Below are positions 1 to 9,023 of a DNA stretch of 28,137 bases, piece by piece. Each line of letters begins with the position of its first letter. Position 1 is the first letter of the stretch. The position numbers were made by a program, and so were the translations under genes. The stretch spans positions 1 to 28,137 of the forward strand of contig CAJWFY010000004.1 of NCBI GenBank assembly GCA_913031655.1, in the 5' to 3' direction. This stretch comes from an uncultured Flavobacteriaceae bacterium (GTDB taxonomy: Bacteria > Bacteroidota > Bacteroidia > Flavobacteriales > Flavobacteriaceae). The notes beneath the pieces are model-generated. The model was not told the DNA's origin, made no database searches, and worked only from the letters and a program-made list of their open reading frames with translations.

Positions 1-406
1 AACTTTCTATAGCTAAATCATAACTTTTAAATCCGAATCCAAGAATAACTCCTCTAACATGTGGACTTAAAAAAGATTTATGTCTAAATTCTTCTCTTGA
101 ATAAGTATTGGATATATGAACTTCTACCACAGGGCAAGTAATAGATCTAATAGCGTCTCCTATACCTACTGAAGTGTGAGTATATGCTGCTGCATTTATA
201 ATAATACCATCGAAATCAAAACCTGTCTCCTGAATTTTATCAATAATTTCACCTTCAATATTTGATTGAAAAAAACTAAGTTCTAAATCTTTATATTTTT
301 CTTTTAAATCAACAACGTAGCTATCAAAATTTTGATCTCCATAAATATTTTTTTCTCTAGTACCTAATAAATTTAAATTGGGACCATTTATAATTTGTAA
401 TTTCAT
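1..406 (-). CDS. aroQ: 3-dehydroquinate dehydratase, type II (partial, 3' end cut)
   Basis: Cytoplasmic shikimate-pathway enzyme that dehydrates 3-dehydroquinate to 3-dehydroshikimate. The first 135 codons are present and the window edge removes only the extreme C-terminus, since the family is about 140-150 residues. Visible type II motifs are the N-terminal NGPNLNLLGTRE (residues 8-19) with R17 and the catalytic-loop Y22, NAAAYTHTS (71-79), VEVHISN with the catalytic His at H97, and REEFRHKS (104-111) with R108. The ATG at 406 gives the canonical family start. It diverges from xerD across 62 bases, an aroQ/xerD pairing that I recall as common in Flavobacteriia. The identity is very secure; only the stop codon is unseen. 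Confidence 0.96.
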   Translation of the reverse strand, partial: MKLQIINGPNLNLLGTREKNIYGDQNFDSYVVDLKEKYKDLELSFFQSNIEGEIIDKIQETGFDFDGIIINAAAYTHTSVGIGDAIRSITCPVVEVHISNTYSREEFRHKSFLSPHVRGVILGFGFKSYDLAIES

Positions 407-468
407 TGAAGTATTTTTAATAAAAGTATAAAAATAACATTTAATAAATCAAGCTTATATAATTAAAT

Positions 469-1371
469 ATGAAGTGGGAAAAGTCAATAAGTGATTTTAG
501 AAATTATTTAAAAATAGAAAGAAATCTTTCATTGAATACTATTGAAAGTTATCTTTTTGACGTTAAGAAGTTAATTAATTTCTTAGAACTAAATAAAATA
601 AAAATAAATCCTGACCAACTAACAGAGACTTTAGGAAAAGAATTTGTTTATCATATTTCAAAAAAAATAAAATCTACAACTCAGGCAAGGATTATTTCTG
701 GATTGAAACGATTTTATGAATATTTAATTTTAGAAAATATTATTGAAAATAATCCTTTTTCAAATATTGAAACTCCTAAAATCGGCTCCAATTTACCATC
801 TACTCTAACAATTGAAGAAATAGATGAAATCATTTCAAGTGTAAAATTAACATCCAAAACAGGGAAAAGAAATGTCGCTATAGTAGAGTTATTATACAGT
901 TGCGGGTTAAGAGTGTCTGAATTAATTAATTTAAAAATTTCTGATTTATTTTTTAGTGAATCTTTAATAAAAGTAACAGGAAAAGGAAATAAAGAAAGAT
1001 TTGTTCCCATAAGCACTCTAGCGCAATTTTGTATTAATAACTATATAAACGACATCAGATGTTTTGTGAAAATTAAAAAAAAATCTGAGGACACATTGTT
1101 TTTAAACGAAAGGGGAAGTAACATATCTAGAGTTATGATATTTTTAATTCTAAAAAAACTAGGAGTATCTGCTAATATTAAAAAAAACATTAGCCCACAT
1201 ACACTTAGACACTCATTTGCTACACATTTAATTGAAAACGGAGCTGATTTAATTACTATACAAAATATGTTAGGACACGAAAATATAACAACGACAGAAA
1301 GATATTTACATGTAAGTAAAAAACACTTAATTGATTCAATGTTGAAATTCCATCCAAGAACAAAAATGTAA
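469..1371 (+). CDS. xerD: Site-specific tyrosine recombinase (XerD/XerC family)
   Basis: Tyrosine recombinase of the Xer type, which resolves chromosome dimers at dif with FtsK. At 300 residues it has the usual Xer length. An N-terminal SAM-like core-binding domain (about 3-95) is followed by the catalytic domain. All catalytic positions are visible: R148 in CGLRVSEL, K172 in the GKGNKE beta-hairpin, H244 and R247 in HTLRHSF, H270 in LGH, and nucleophile Y279 in TTERYLHV. Its housekeeping setting beside aroQ, with no nearby integron or phage genes, argues for the chromosomal Xer recombinase rather than a mobile-element integrase. XerC versus XerD cannot be settled from sequence alone. Its stop lies 3 bases from the convergent response regulator stop. 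Confidence 0.93.
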   Translation: MKWEKSISDFRNYLKIERNLSLNTIESYLFDVKKLINFLELNKIKINPDQLTETLGKEFVYHISKKIKSTTQARIISGLKRFYEYLILENIIENNPFSNIETPKIGSNLPSTLTIEEIDEIISSVKLTSKTGKRNVAIVELLYSCGLRVSELINLKISDLFFSESLIKVTGKGNKERFVPISTLAQFCINNYINDIRCFVKIKKKSEDTLFLNERGSNISRVMIFLILKKLGVSANIKKNISPHTLRHSFATHLIENGADLITIQNMLGHENITTTERYLHVSKKHLIDSMLKFHPRTKM

Positions 1372-1374
1372 AGA

Positions 1375-2079
1375 TTAAGATTTTATTATCATTCTAAAAC
1401 CTTCCCCGTGAATATTTTCAATCTCCACTCTTTCATCCTTACTTAAGTATTTTCTTATTTTAGCTATATATACATCCATACTTCTTGATGTAAAATAATT
1501 ATCATCGTTCCAAATTTTTACCAATGCCAGCTCCCTTGGCATTAGATCATCTAAATGATTTAAGAGCATTTTTAATAATTCACTTTCTTTAGGTGAAAGT
1601 TTGATGTTTTGTTCTGAATCAAACTGAAGAGTTCTAAGTTTTGAATTAAACTTAAATTTTGCAAACTTAAATTCAAATATTGAATTATCTTTATTTTTTG
1701 ATAATTGCTTTCTTTTAAAAATTGTTTTAATTTTTAAAAGTAATATGTCCGAATCAAAAGGTTTAGTCAGGTAATCATCCGCACCAATTTTATAACCTTT
1801 TAATACATCTTCTTTTAATGATTTAGCTGTAAGAAAAAACAAAGGAACATCCTTACTGATTTCTCTGATTTCCTTAGCTAAAGTAAAACCATCCTTGTAA
1901 GGTAACATTACATCAAGAATACATAACCCAAAATCGTTTTTTTTAAATTTCTCAATTCCCTCAATACCATTTTTAGCTAGGGTAACATTATAAGAGTGTA
2001 GTTGTAAAAAATCATTTAAAATTGCACCAAAATTAACATCATCTTCAACTAATAAAATATTTTTATTATTATTTTTCAT
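1375..2079 (-). CDS. OmpR-family response regulator (RprY-like)
   Basis: DNA-binding response regulator of 234 residues. The receiver domain (about 7-120) has acidic-pocket D13/D14, phospho-acceptor D56 in CILDVMLP, T84 and K106 in LTKPFDS. A C-terminal winged-helix Trans_reg_C domain (about 135-232) follows, with a typical end containing SRSMDVYIAKIRKYL and GEGFRM. The cognate histidine kinase lies 27 bases upstream on the same strand, so the two are almost certainly co-transcribed. The order kinase then regulator downstream of coaE resembles the RprX/RprY pair of Bacteroides. Target genes cannot be inferred here. Function class is secure; the RprY name is by resemblance only. Confidence 0.93.
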   Translation of the reverse strand: MKNNNKNILLVEDDVNFGAILNDFLQLHSYNVTLAKNGIEGIEKFKKNDFGLCILDVMLPYKDGFTLAKEIREISKDVPLFFLTAKSLKEDVLKGYKIGADDYLTKPFDSDILLLKIKTIFKRKQLSKNKDNSIFEFKFAKFKFNSKLRTLQFDSEQNIKLSPKESELLKMLLNHLDDLMPRELALVKIWNDDNYFTSRSMDVYIAKIRKYLSKDERVEIENIHGEGFRMIIKS

Positions 2080-2106
2080 ATTGTATTAATAATTTTAAAG
2101 TTATAA

Positions 2107-3693
2107 TTACATTTTAGATGTCAAAGGGAGTGTTATAATAAATTGACTCCCCTTACCTAGTTCACTGTCTGCATAAATAGTGCCATTATGTAAATCTATA
2201 ATTTTCTTCACATAAGACAGTCCTAGACCATGACCCTTTACGTTATGAACATTGCCTTTAGACTCACGGTAAAACTTATCAAAAATTTTATCTTTCACTT
2301 TAGAACTCATCCCCATACCATTATCAATAATTTTAATTATAATATTATTCTTTTTATTTTCAGAAATAATTTTGATTTGAGGATCTCCACTTGAATATTT
2401 AATTGCATTCTCTAGAATATTAGCAAACACATTAACAAAGTCATCTTTAGAAATTTCTATTTCGCTAACTAGGGCTAAAAAATCAATTTCAACATTTGCA
2501 TTTCTATTTTTAAGTAAGAGATTTAAATGTAAAGTAGCTTCATTTATAACATCGTGTAAGTCACATAATGATTTTTTTATAAAATTTTCTTTTTTATCTA
2601 ATTGAGAAATTCTTAAAACGTTTTCAACTTGAAAATTCATTCTTTCATTCTCATCTCTTATCATTTTTAAGTATTGGGTTTTCTTTAAGGAATCCCGCTG
2701 AACTTGCTTATTATTAATTGCATCTAAAGCTAGTTTTATAGTTGCTATAGGAGTTTTAAACTCATGGGTCATATTGTTTATGAAATCAGACTTCATTTCA
2801 GAAACTTTTTTCTGTCTTAAAACTTGGTATATTGTCGATGTAAAAGTTATAACAATAGTAATTGTAAATAATAAGGAAAGCAATATTAAGGTAGTTAAAG
2901 AGGATCTTAAAAAAACTTTTCTCTCAGGAAAAGCTATAACTAACTCAAAATCATTTTCTCCTTTTTCATTTACAAATAAAGGAGATTTATATTTTTTTAA
3001 ACCACTCAAGTTTGTATAATTATCTGAACCAACTTTAGTCGCGAAATCTCCGTTAAAGACTCTATATTGAAAAGGAATATCTATATCTCTATCCATTAAT
3101 TCTCTTTGTAATAAAAGCTCCAATTCAACATTAGTAAGTCTTCTGTGGATTGGCTTTAATGCTGCAAGTTCCATAAATACTGATGCATATTTAGCTTTAT
3201 CCATAAAAGATAGTCTTTCAATACGTTGAAGTCTTTCAATACTACTCATGTTTCTCATTTCTCTATCAAAAGCTTCATCTATAATAGTTGTAGTTTTAAC
3301 ACTCTTATATTCTAAAATTGATGCCGAGTCATCAGATTTTGATTCAAATAATTTGGCAGATATATTATAATCTTCTTCAAGTATTCCATGAGAATATATA
3401 TATGTTTGGTTGGTATTCTTATTTTTATCAACATATTTAAAAACAGCTGTTAATTGAGATTCTTTAGGTGAACCTATGCTGTCAATTAGTTTTTGATATA
3501 CCGCTAAATAATCTCTTAGTTCTCTACTTTGAATTTGTTCAGAGACTGATTTTAAAGCTTGATTAATATTTAAAGAAAACTGTTCTTCCTTATTATCTAA
3601 AGTAGTTTTAATCCAAAAAGCTTGAACAAAAATAATCCCAACTAATGCAATACTCATTATTATTATTAATGGGAAAAATATTTTTTTGTTCAT
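2107..3693 (-). CDS. Membrane sensor histidine kinase (RprX-like)
   Basis: Inner-membrane sensor kinase of 528 residues, partner of the downstream response regulator. A first membrane segment (about 7-28) and a second (about 265-290) enclose a periplasmic region of roughly 235 residues that I do not recognise as a named sensor fold. The cytoplasmic part has the H box NMTHEFKTP with phospho-accepting H310, the N box ANILENAIKYS (N425/N429), the G1 box DNGMGM (457-462), an F box around FDKFYRE (471-477), and the G2 box GHGLGL (487-492). No HAMP domain is evident: the second membrane helix runs almost directly into the dimerisation helix. The gene sits 18 bases below coaE. The signal sensed is unknown. 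Confidence 0.93.
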   Translation of the reverse strand: MNKKIFFPLIIIMSIALVGIIFVQAFWIKTTLDNKEEQFSLNINQALKSVSEQIQSRELRDYLAVYQKLIDSIGSPKESQLTAVFKYVDKNKNTNQTYIYSHGILEEDYNISAKLFESKSDDSASILEYKSVKTTTIIDEAFDREMRNMSSIERLQRIERLSFMDKAKYASVFMELAALKPIHRRLTNVELELLLQRELMDRDIDIPFQYRVFNGDFATKVGSDNYTNLSGLKKYKSPLFVNEKGENDFELVIAFPERKVFLRSSLTTLILLSLLFTITIVITFTSTIYQVLRQKKVSEMKSDFINNMTHEFKTPIATIKLALDAINNKQVQRDSLKKTQYLKMIRDENERMNFQVENVLRISQLDKKENFIKKSLCDLHDVINEATLHLNLLLKNRNANVEIDFLALVSEIEISKDDFVNVFANILENAIKYSSGDPQIKIISENKKNNIIIKIIDNGMGMSSKVKDKIFDKFYRESKGNVHNVKGHGLGLSYVKKIIDLHNGTIYADSELGKGSQFIITLPLTSKM

Positions 3694-3711
3694 AGTTGAA
3701 AATTAAATTCT

Positions 3712-4299
3712 TTATTTAAAAAGTTTATTTAAAGTATCTACTAAGTCTAATACTCTTTGATTAATTTTTAAAATAGAGTCATTATTAATTATATAATCAG
3801 CTAATGGGATTTTCTTTTCATCTTGCCACTGGTTGTTAATTCTAACCACAACATCATTTTTATTTAATTCGTCTCTTCTAATTACTCTTTTAATTCGTTC
3901 ATCTTCATCAGAAATTACTAAAATATTGTAATCATTTTTTTTATAAGATCCTGATTCAAAAATTAAAGCAGATTCATAAATAACGTATTTAAAAAATACT
4001 GATTTCTTCCATTCTAAAAAATCATTATATACATAAGGATGAACAATAGAATTGATTTTTTTTAAAGCTATTTTATCATTAAAAATTAATTTTGAAATAT
4101 ATTTTTTATTTAAAATATTATTTATGAAGGAAACTTTTCCAAAATTATCAATTATACTCTTTTTAACTTCGGAAGAATTATTTATTATATACTTAGCCCT
4201 AGTGTCCGAGTCATACACTGGAATGCCATTTTCTAATAAAATTTTAGAAACAGTTGTTTTTCCAGAACCAATTCCACCACTAAGTCCAATATTTTTCAT
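3712..4299 (-). CDS. coaE: Dephospho-CoA kinase
   Basis: Catalyses the last step of CoA synthesis, ATP-dependent phosphorylation of dephospho-CoA on the ribose 3'-hydroxyl. At 195 residues it matches the family. The P-loop GGIGSGKTT (8-16) is followed by a VYDSD stretch near residue 30 (the DxD-like substrate site), HPYVY (around 87-91), the VIYESALIFESG lid region, and RxxRRDELN near 138-145. It lies in the minus-strand block 77 bases below fabI and 18 bases above the sensor kinase. CoaBC, an earlier enzyme of the pathway, lies further up the same block. Confidence is high. Confidence 0.95.
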   Translation of the reverse strand: MKNIGLSGGIGSGKTTVSKILLENGIPVYDSDTRAKYIINNSSEVKKSIIDNFGKVSFINNILNKKYISKLIFNDKIALKKINSIVHPYVYNDFLEWKKSVFFKYVIYESALIFESGSYKKNDYNILVISDEDERIKRVIRRDELNKNDVVVRINNQWQDEKKIPLADYIINNDSILKINQRVLDLVDTLNKLFK

Positions 4300-4376
4300 T
4301 AAAACCCAATTTAGTAAAAAAAATTTCTGAAATATGGTCTAAACGTAAAAATTTAGGAGGAATATAATTAACAACT

Positions 4377-5195
4377 CTAATCCGATGAAGATACAATATC
4401 AATTATTTCTTGACTTACACCAACATTAGAAAACCCACCATCATTATATAAGTTTTGAAGTGTTACTCTTTTAGTTAAATCAGAAAAAAGTGTAATAGTA
4501 TAATTAGCACAATCCAGTGCTGAAGCATTACCTAATGGCGACATTTTTTCAGCATATTTAATAAACCCATCAAAACCAGTTACCCCTTTTCCTGCTGTGG
4601 TAGGAGTTGGAGATTGTGAAATAGTATTAATTCTCACTTTACGATCCTTACCGAAAAAATAACCAAAACTTCGTGCAATAGATTCTAAATAAGCTTTATT
4701 ATCTGCCATGTCATTATAATTAGGAAAAACCCTTTGGGCTGCCATATAAGTAAGAGCTACAATACTAGACCATTCATTCATAGCATCTAACTTATATAAA
4801 CTCTGTAATAATTTATGAAAAGACACAGCTGAAACATCCCAGCCTTTAGTTGTCCAGTCATGATTCAGATCTGTATAATGCTTTCCTTTTCTAACGTTGA
4901 CAGACATCCCTATAGAGTGTAAAACAAAGTCGATTTTGCCATCAAAAAGTTCCATAGTTTGATTTATTAAACTCTCTAAGTCTTCAATTTTAGTTGCATC
5001 TGCTGCAATAAGCTTTGAATTAGTTTTTTTTGCTAATACATCAACCTGACCCATTCTTAATGCAATAGGTGCATTTGTTAAAACAAATTCTCCACCTTCT
5101 TCATGAACTCTTTCTGCAGTTTTCCAAGCAATTGAATTTTCGTCTAAGGCTCCAAAAATAATTCCTTTTTTTCCTTTTAGCAGATTGTATGACAT
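4377..5195 (-). CDS. fabI: Enoyl-[acyl-carrier-protein] reductase (FabI type)
   Basis: NAD(P)H-dependent reduction of trans-2-enoyl-ACP, the last step of each type II fatty-acid elongation cycle. It is 272 residues, typical of FabI. The short-chain-dehydrogenase fold shows a FabI-style nucleotide-binding start (KGIIFGALDENSIAW, 10-24), a D66 in AADATK, LHSIGMS (92-98), and the catalytic set Y150 and Y160 with K167 (Tyr-x6-Lys spacing). TISQSPTPTTAGKG (191-204) corresponds to the substrate-binding loop. It lies 26 bases below recN, so co-transcription is likely. No second enoyl reductase was seen in the window. Confidence 0.95.
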   Translation of the reverse strand: MSYNLLKGKKGIIFGALDENSIAWKTAERVHEEGGEFVLTNAPIALRMGQVDVLAKKTNSKLIAADATKIEDLESLINQTMELFDGKIDFVLHSIGMSVNVRKGKHYTDLNHDWTTKGWDVSAVSFHKLLQSLYKLDAMNEWSSIVALTYMAAQRVFPNYNDMADNKAYLESIARSFGYFFGKDRKVRINTISQSPTPTTAGKGVTGFDGFIKYAEKMSPLGNASALDCANYTITLFSDLTKRVTLQNLYNDGGFSNVGVSQEIIDIVSSSD

Positions 5196-5221
5196 AGTTT
5201 TATTTTTTGATAAATATAATG

Positions 5222-6874
5222 TTAATTAAGTAACTCTCTAGCATGAACTAGTGCAGAATCAGACATTACATCACCAGAGAGCATCTTAGCAATTTCATCA
5301 ATTCTATCCTCAGAATTAAGTTTTTTTATTTTGGTGTTAATTACTCCGAAATTATCATTTTTATAAACATTGAAATGATGATTTCCTTTAGCAGCAATTT
5401 GAGGAAGATGAGTGATGGCTATAATTTGCATATTCTTACTCATTTTTAGCATAATATTAGCCATTGCATTAGCCATTTCACCTGAAATTCCAGTATCAAT
5501 TTCATCAAAAATCATAGTAGGCATTTTTGAATGAGATGACAAAACTGATTTAATTGAGAGTAAGATTCGAGAAAGCTCACCTCCTGATGCAACTTTAAAT
5601 AAAGAAGCATGTTTAACTCCTTTATTAGAAGAAAACATTACTTCTATAGAGTTTTTTCCAAACCTGTTATAATTAGTTGAGTCATATATGTTAAAATTAA
5701 AAGATGCGTTTTTCATTCCTAAATTACTTAAAACAGATTCTAAATCTGATTTTAATTTTGGTAATATTTTTTTTCTAGAATTAGATATTTTTAAAGAAAG
5801 TTCATCAAGTAAAGATTCTTTTAGAGAAACTTCTTTCTTTAAGTTTTCGATATCTATCTCAACACTATCATTCTTAAGTAATTGAAGTTTTAGCTTGTTA
5901 GTTTTTGAAATTAATTCTTTAATCGAGTTAACAGCATGTTTTTTTTGAAGATTGAATATAACACTTAACCTGTTTTCTAGTTTATCTAATTCAAAAGAGT
6001 CATTATCTAGATTAGTCAAAGGAGAATTCAATTCGTTCTTGATATCATCTAATTCTATTAAAACACTTTCAATTCTATTTTTAATTTCTAGATAATTATC
6101 TGAAAATTTAGAAATGCTATTTAAAATAGAATTCAATGTTGTTATTTTATTTTCAATACTATTTTCATCTGTATACAACAAGGAATCAATTCGGCTTAAT
6201 GAGTTTCTAATTTGCTCTGAATTTTTTAACATTAAAAGATTACTTTCTAACTCTTCTTGCTCTCCTAAAACAAGTTTAGCGTCCAGTAACTCATTTAAAA
6301 CATAAGTATTATAATCATTATCGTTTTTTAAGCTAATATTTAGTCTGTCGAGTTTTTCAAGTTCTAAACATTGTTCTTTATAAAAATAAAGATTTTCAGA
6401 AAAATTTTTTACTATATTATTTTGTTGAGATAAATTATCAATTAAAGAAAAAAAGAAATTATCATTAGATAGCATTAAGGATTCATGCTGAGTATGAATG
6501 TCTATTAACTTTTCTCCTATTAATTTCATTAAATCTAAATTAGTTGGAGTGTCATTGATAAAAGATCTAGATTTTCCATTTGGTAAAATCTCTCTTCTTA
6601 AAATAGTTTGATCAAAATAATCTATATTATTTTGATCAAAAACTTTTTTAATATTAATTTTTTTTAAACAGAACTCAGCTTCAATTATGCACTTAATATT
6701 ATTATTTTTTAAAATTTTATGATCAGCTCGCTTTCCAATTACTAAAGAAAGAGCACTTAAAAGAATAGACTTTCCAGAACCAGTATCTCCCGTAATAGTT
6801 GAGAAACCATTACTGAAATTGATTTCTAGTTCATCAATTAAAGCGAAATTTTTTATAAAAATTTTTGTAAGCAA
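5222..6874 (-). CDS. recN: DNA repair protein RecN
   Basis: SMC-like ATPase acting early in recombinational double-strand-break repair, 550 residues as expected. The N-terminal head has Walker A GDTGSGKS (29-36). The middle (about 160-380) is the charged coiled-coil arm. The C-terminal head has the signature SGGELSR (430-436), Walker B MIFDEIDTGISG (454-465) and the switch His in THLPQ (H489). The start is a TTG at 6874: an in-frame TAA lies four codons upstream, and the next internal Met is near residue 116, inside the head domain, so TTG is the only start that keeps the conserved MLTKIFIKNFALID N-terminus. It lies 45 bases below porD. Confidence 0.95.
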   Translation of the reverse strand: MLTKIFIKNFALIDELEINFSNGFSTITGDTGSGKSILLSALSLVIGKRADHKILKNNNIKCIIEAEFCLKKINIKKVFDQNNIDYFDQTILRREILPNGKSRSFINDTPTNLDLMKLIGEKLIDIHTQHESLMLSNDNFFFSLIDNLSQQNNIVKNFSENLYFYKEQCLELEKLDRLNISLKNDNDYNTYVLNELLDAKLVLGEQEELESNLLMLKNSEQIRNSLSRIDSLLYTDENSIENKITTLNSILNSISKFSDNYLEIKNRIESVLIELDDIKNELNSPLTNLDNDSFELDKLENRLSVIFNLQKKHAVNSIKELISKTNKLKLQLLKNDSVEIDIENLKKEVSLKESLLDELSLKISNSRKKILPKLKSDLESVLSNLGMKNASFNFNIYDSTNYNRFGKNSIEVMFSSNKGVKHASLFKVASGGELSRILLSIKSVLSSHSKMPTMIFDEIDTGISGEMANAMANIMLKMSKNMQIIAITHLPQIAAKGNHHFNVYKNDNFGVINTKIKKLNSEDRIDEIAKMLSGDVMSDSALVHARELLN

Positions 6875-6919
6875 AACCTTAGTTTATAAATGTTTTAAAC
6901 AATGCTTTAAATTAACAAA

Positions 6920-7810
6920 TTATCTTAATTGATACCATTTATTTGAATAAAAAGGAGCCATTTTATTTAATTTGTTATAAAGTAATTCTGTATTAAGCTT
7001 TGGACCAGATGAAAATATGTCAACAATTTCATCAGATTTTGTTTCAAAAAATAATTTTAAAAGAAGAGAATTAGGGGTTCTTCTATCTGTTTTTTCTAAA
7101 GTAAGAATGGAGTTCAAGATATTGTTTTTTGACAGTGAAATGTTTTCATGCATTAAATCAAGACCCTCTGTATGATAATTGTATAGCATATCTCTAAATT
7201 CAGTTGAATTAATTGAGTTAAGGTTCTCAATTAGCCAGAACTTATTAATTCTTCCCCCAGAATGACTAGAATTCCAACCCAACCCTGAACTTTGATTTGC
7301 TAGATTTAATATTTCTTGAGATTTATTATAAAATTGTTTTCCGGATTCCTTAATATATGAATCTGAATCAATTCCTAATATGATATTTATGTAAAATGAA
7401 ATTAGAGAGACAAGGTTAGATTGGTATTGATTTTCATTATACAATAAAGGCTCAAATTCAATAAATTTAAATTGAAAATTTTTCTCAACAAAATTAAATA
7501 AAGGAGTTTGATAAGTTGAGTTTAATACCGGTCTTAAAGATTGAAACTGAAAATTTGCAGTAAAATTATTATCAGAATAATTTGTTACAGTAATTAATAA
7601 ACTCAGATCAATTTTTTCATAATCAAGAATTTTATCATTCGTCCAAGAGTACGAATTAATTAAGGTTGAAATTGATTTTTCTAAATTAGAGAAAACAGAC
7701 TTATTTGTTTGGTTTATCAAATTAGAATTAACTATAACCTTACCATCTATCTCCTGAGAAAAAATTAGATTAGTAAAAAAAAATATTAAAATAATCTTAA
7801 ACAATTTCAT
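6920..7810 (-). CDS. porD: Type IX secretion system protein PorD (DUF4835 family)
   Basis: Exported protein of 296 residues with a clear signal peptide (about 1-18, ending before QEIDG). The sequence follows the Bacteroidota-specific DUF4835/PorD family: an N-terminal VNSNLINQTN-like stretch, SLRPVLNSTYQTPL (about 88-101), an FEPLLYNENQYQSNLVSLISFY block (about 118-139), SGLGWNSS (about 174-181) and a C-terminal part rich in KSDEIVDIFSSGPK (about 257-270). In Porphyromonas and relatives porD was identified as a gene needed for type IX secretion; its exact biochemical role is not settled. It overlaps coaBC by 14 bases, a widespread arrangement in this phylum. Assignment rests on family memory. 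Confidence 0.88.
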   Translation of the reverse strand: MKLFKIILIFFFTNLIFSQEIDGKVIVNSNLINQTNKSVFSNLEKSISTLINSYSWTNDKILDYEKIDLSLLITVTNYSDNNFTANFQFQSLRPVLNSTYQTPLFNFVEKNFQFKFIEFEPLLYNENQYQSNLVSLISFYINIILGIDSDSYIKESGKQFYNKSQEILNLANQSSGLGWNSSHSGGRINKFWLIENLNSINSTEFRDMLYNYHTEGLDLMHENISLSKNNILNSILTLEKTDRRTPNSLLLKLFFETKSDEIVDIFSSGPKLNTELLYNKLNKMAPFYSNKWYQLR

Positions 7811-9020
7811 TCATTAATTTGATAACTTGATTAAATATATCAACAGAAACTTCATTCTTACTTTTTAATTTAAATTTAGTAATTTGATTTTTCTTGTTTA
7901 TGAAAGTTATTTTATTTGTATCATAACTAAATCCAGCACCATTATCATTTAATGAGTTTAATACAATTGCATCTAGATTTTTTTTTGCAATTTTTTTAGT
8001 AGCATTCTCTATTTCATTGTCTGTTTCAAGTGCAAACCCTATTAATAATTGATGTTCTTTTTTTAATGTTCCTAAATGATTAAGAATATCAACATTAGGA
8101 ACTAAATCAATAGATAAGTTTATGGTACTTGTTTTTTTAATTTTATTCGAAATTCTATTTTTTGGTTTAAAATCAGAAACTGCTGAGGAAAGAATTGAGA
8201 TATCTGAAACTGGAAAAAACTCTTTAGCTTTATCAAACATTTCATCAGCTGTAACAATGTCAATAACCTTGATGTTATAGTTATTAACTGATAAACTTGT
8301 TGGTCCGGTAATCAAAACTACTTCTGCCCCTAACATAGATGCAGTTTTAGCTAAAGCAAATCCCATTTTTCCACTTGAAAAATTACCTATAAAACGAACA
8401 GAATCAATTGGTTCATATGTTGGTCCTGCTGTAATTAGAATCTTTTTTCCATAAAGTTTTAGTCCTTTAATAATATGACTTGAGATAAAATCAATTATCT
8501 GAACGGGTTCCTGCATTCTTCCTTCTCCTTCTAACCCACTTGCCAAAAACCCTGCATTAACTGGAATATGAATATTTCCAAAATCAATTAACTTATTAAT
8601 ATTTATTTGATTTGCTTTATTTTTATGCATATCTAAGTCCATAGCAGGAGCAAAATATATAGGACATTTTGAAGACAAATAAGTAGCAAGCAGTAAGTTG
8701 TCAGATCTTGCCGAAGCCATCTTAGATAATGTATTTGCTGTTGCTGGAGCTATAATCATATAATCTGCCCATAAAGATAATTCTACATGATTATTCCACA
8801 ATTCATTTTGATTGTCCTTATTGAAAAAATCTGATAAAACCGATCTTTTTGATAGAGTTGATAAAGTTAGGGGTGTTACAAAGTCTTTAGCACTGGTAGT
8901 CATGATGACCTGAACGTTTGCTCCAGATTTAATTAAAAGTCTTACTAAAAAAGTTGATTTATATGCTGCTATGCCTCCTGAAATTCCTAATAGAATATTT
9001 TTTCCATTTAGAATAGACAT
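7797..9020 (-). CDS. coaBC: Bifunctional phosphopantothenoylcysteine decarboxylase / phosphopantothenate-cysteine ligase
   Basis: Two consecutive CoA-synthesis steps: cysteine is ligated to 4'-phosphopantothenate (CoaB), then the product is decarboxylated to 4'-phosphopantetheine (CoaC). It is 407 residues, full length. The N-terminal flavoprotein domain (about 5-180) shows GISGGIAAYK (12-21), the active-site His H78, the PATANT loop (92-97) and the lid ASGLEGEGRM (160-169). The C-terminal CoaB domain starts at KKILITAGPTYEPID (192-206) with NFSSGKMG (213-220). The lid carries Ser161 where E. coli Dfp has its catalytic Cys158. It starts 3 bases after rpoZ ends and overlaps porD by 14 bases. 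Confidence 0.95.
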   Translation of the reverse strand: MSILNGKNILLGISGGIAAYKSTFLVRLLIKSGANVQVIMTTSAKDFVTPLTLSTLSKRSVLSDFFNKDNQNELWNNHVELSLWADYMIIAPATANTLSKMASARSDNLLLATYLSSKCPIYFAPAMDLDMHKNKANQININKLIDFGNIHIPVNAGFLASGLEGEGRMQEPVQIIDFISSHIIKGLKLYGKKILITAGPTYEPIDSVRFIGNFSSGKMGFALAKTASMLGAEVVLITGPTSLSVNNYNIKVIDIVTADEMFDKAKEFFPVSDISILSSAVSDFKPKNRISNKIKKTSTINLSIDLVPNVDILNHLGTLKKEHQLLIGFALETDNEIENATKKIAKKNLDAIVLNSLNDNGAGFSYDTNKITFINKKNQITKFKLKSKNEVSVDIFNQVIKLMNEIV

Positions 9021-9023
9021 TTT

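Noticed and set aside
469..1371. Tyrosine recombinase considered as integrase of a mobile element
   Set aside because: Length and motifs fit housekeeping Xer, the neighbours are core genes, and no attachment-site repeat, tRNA or phage gene is nearby.
2774..3019. Open frame of 81 codons on the plus strand inside the histidine kinase gene
   Set aside because: It is wholly antisense to a gene with intact kinase motifs and has no recognisable domain; other frames of this kind (for example 714-1016, 4052-4330, 16403-16657, 25884-26147) were dropped for the same reason.
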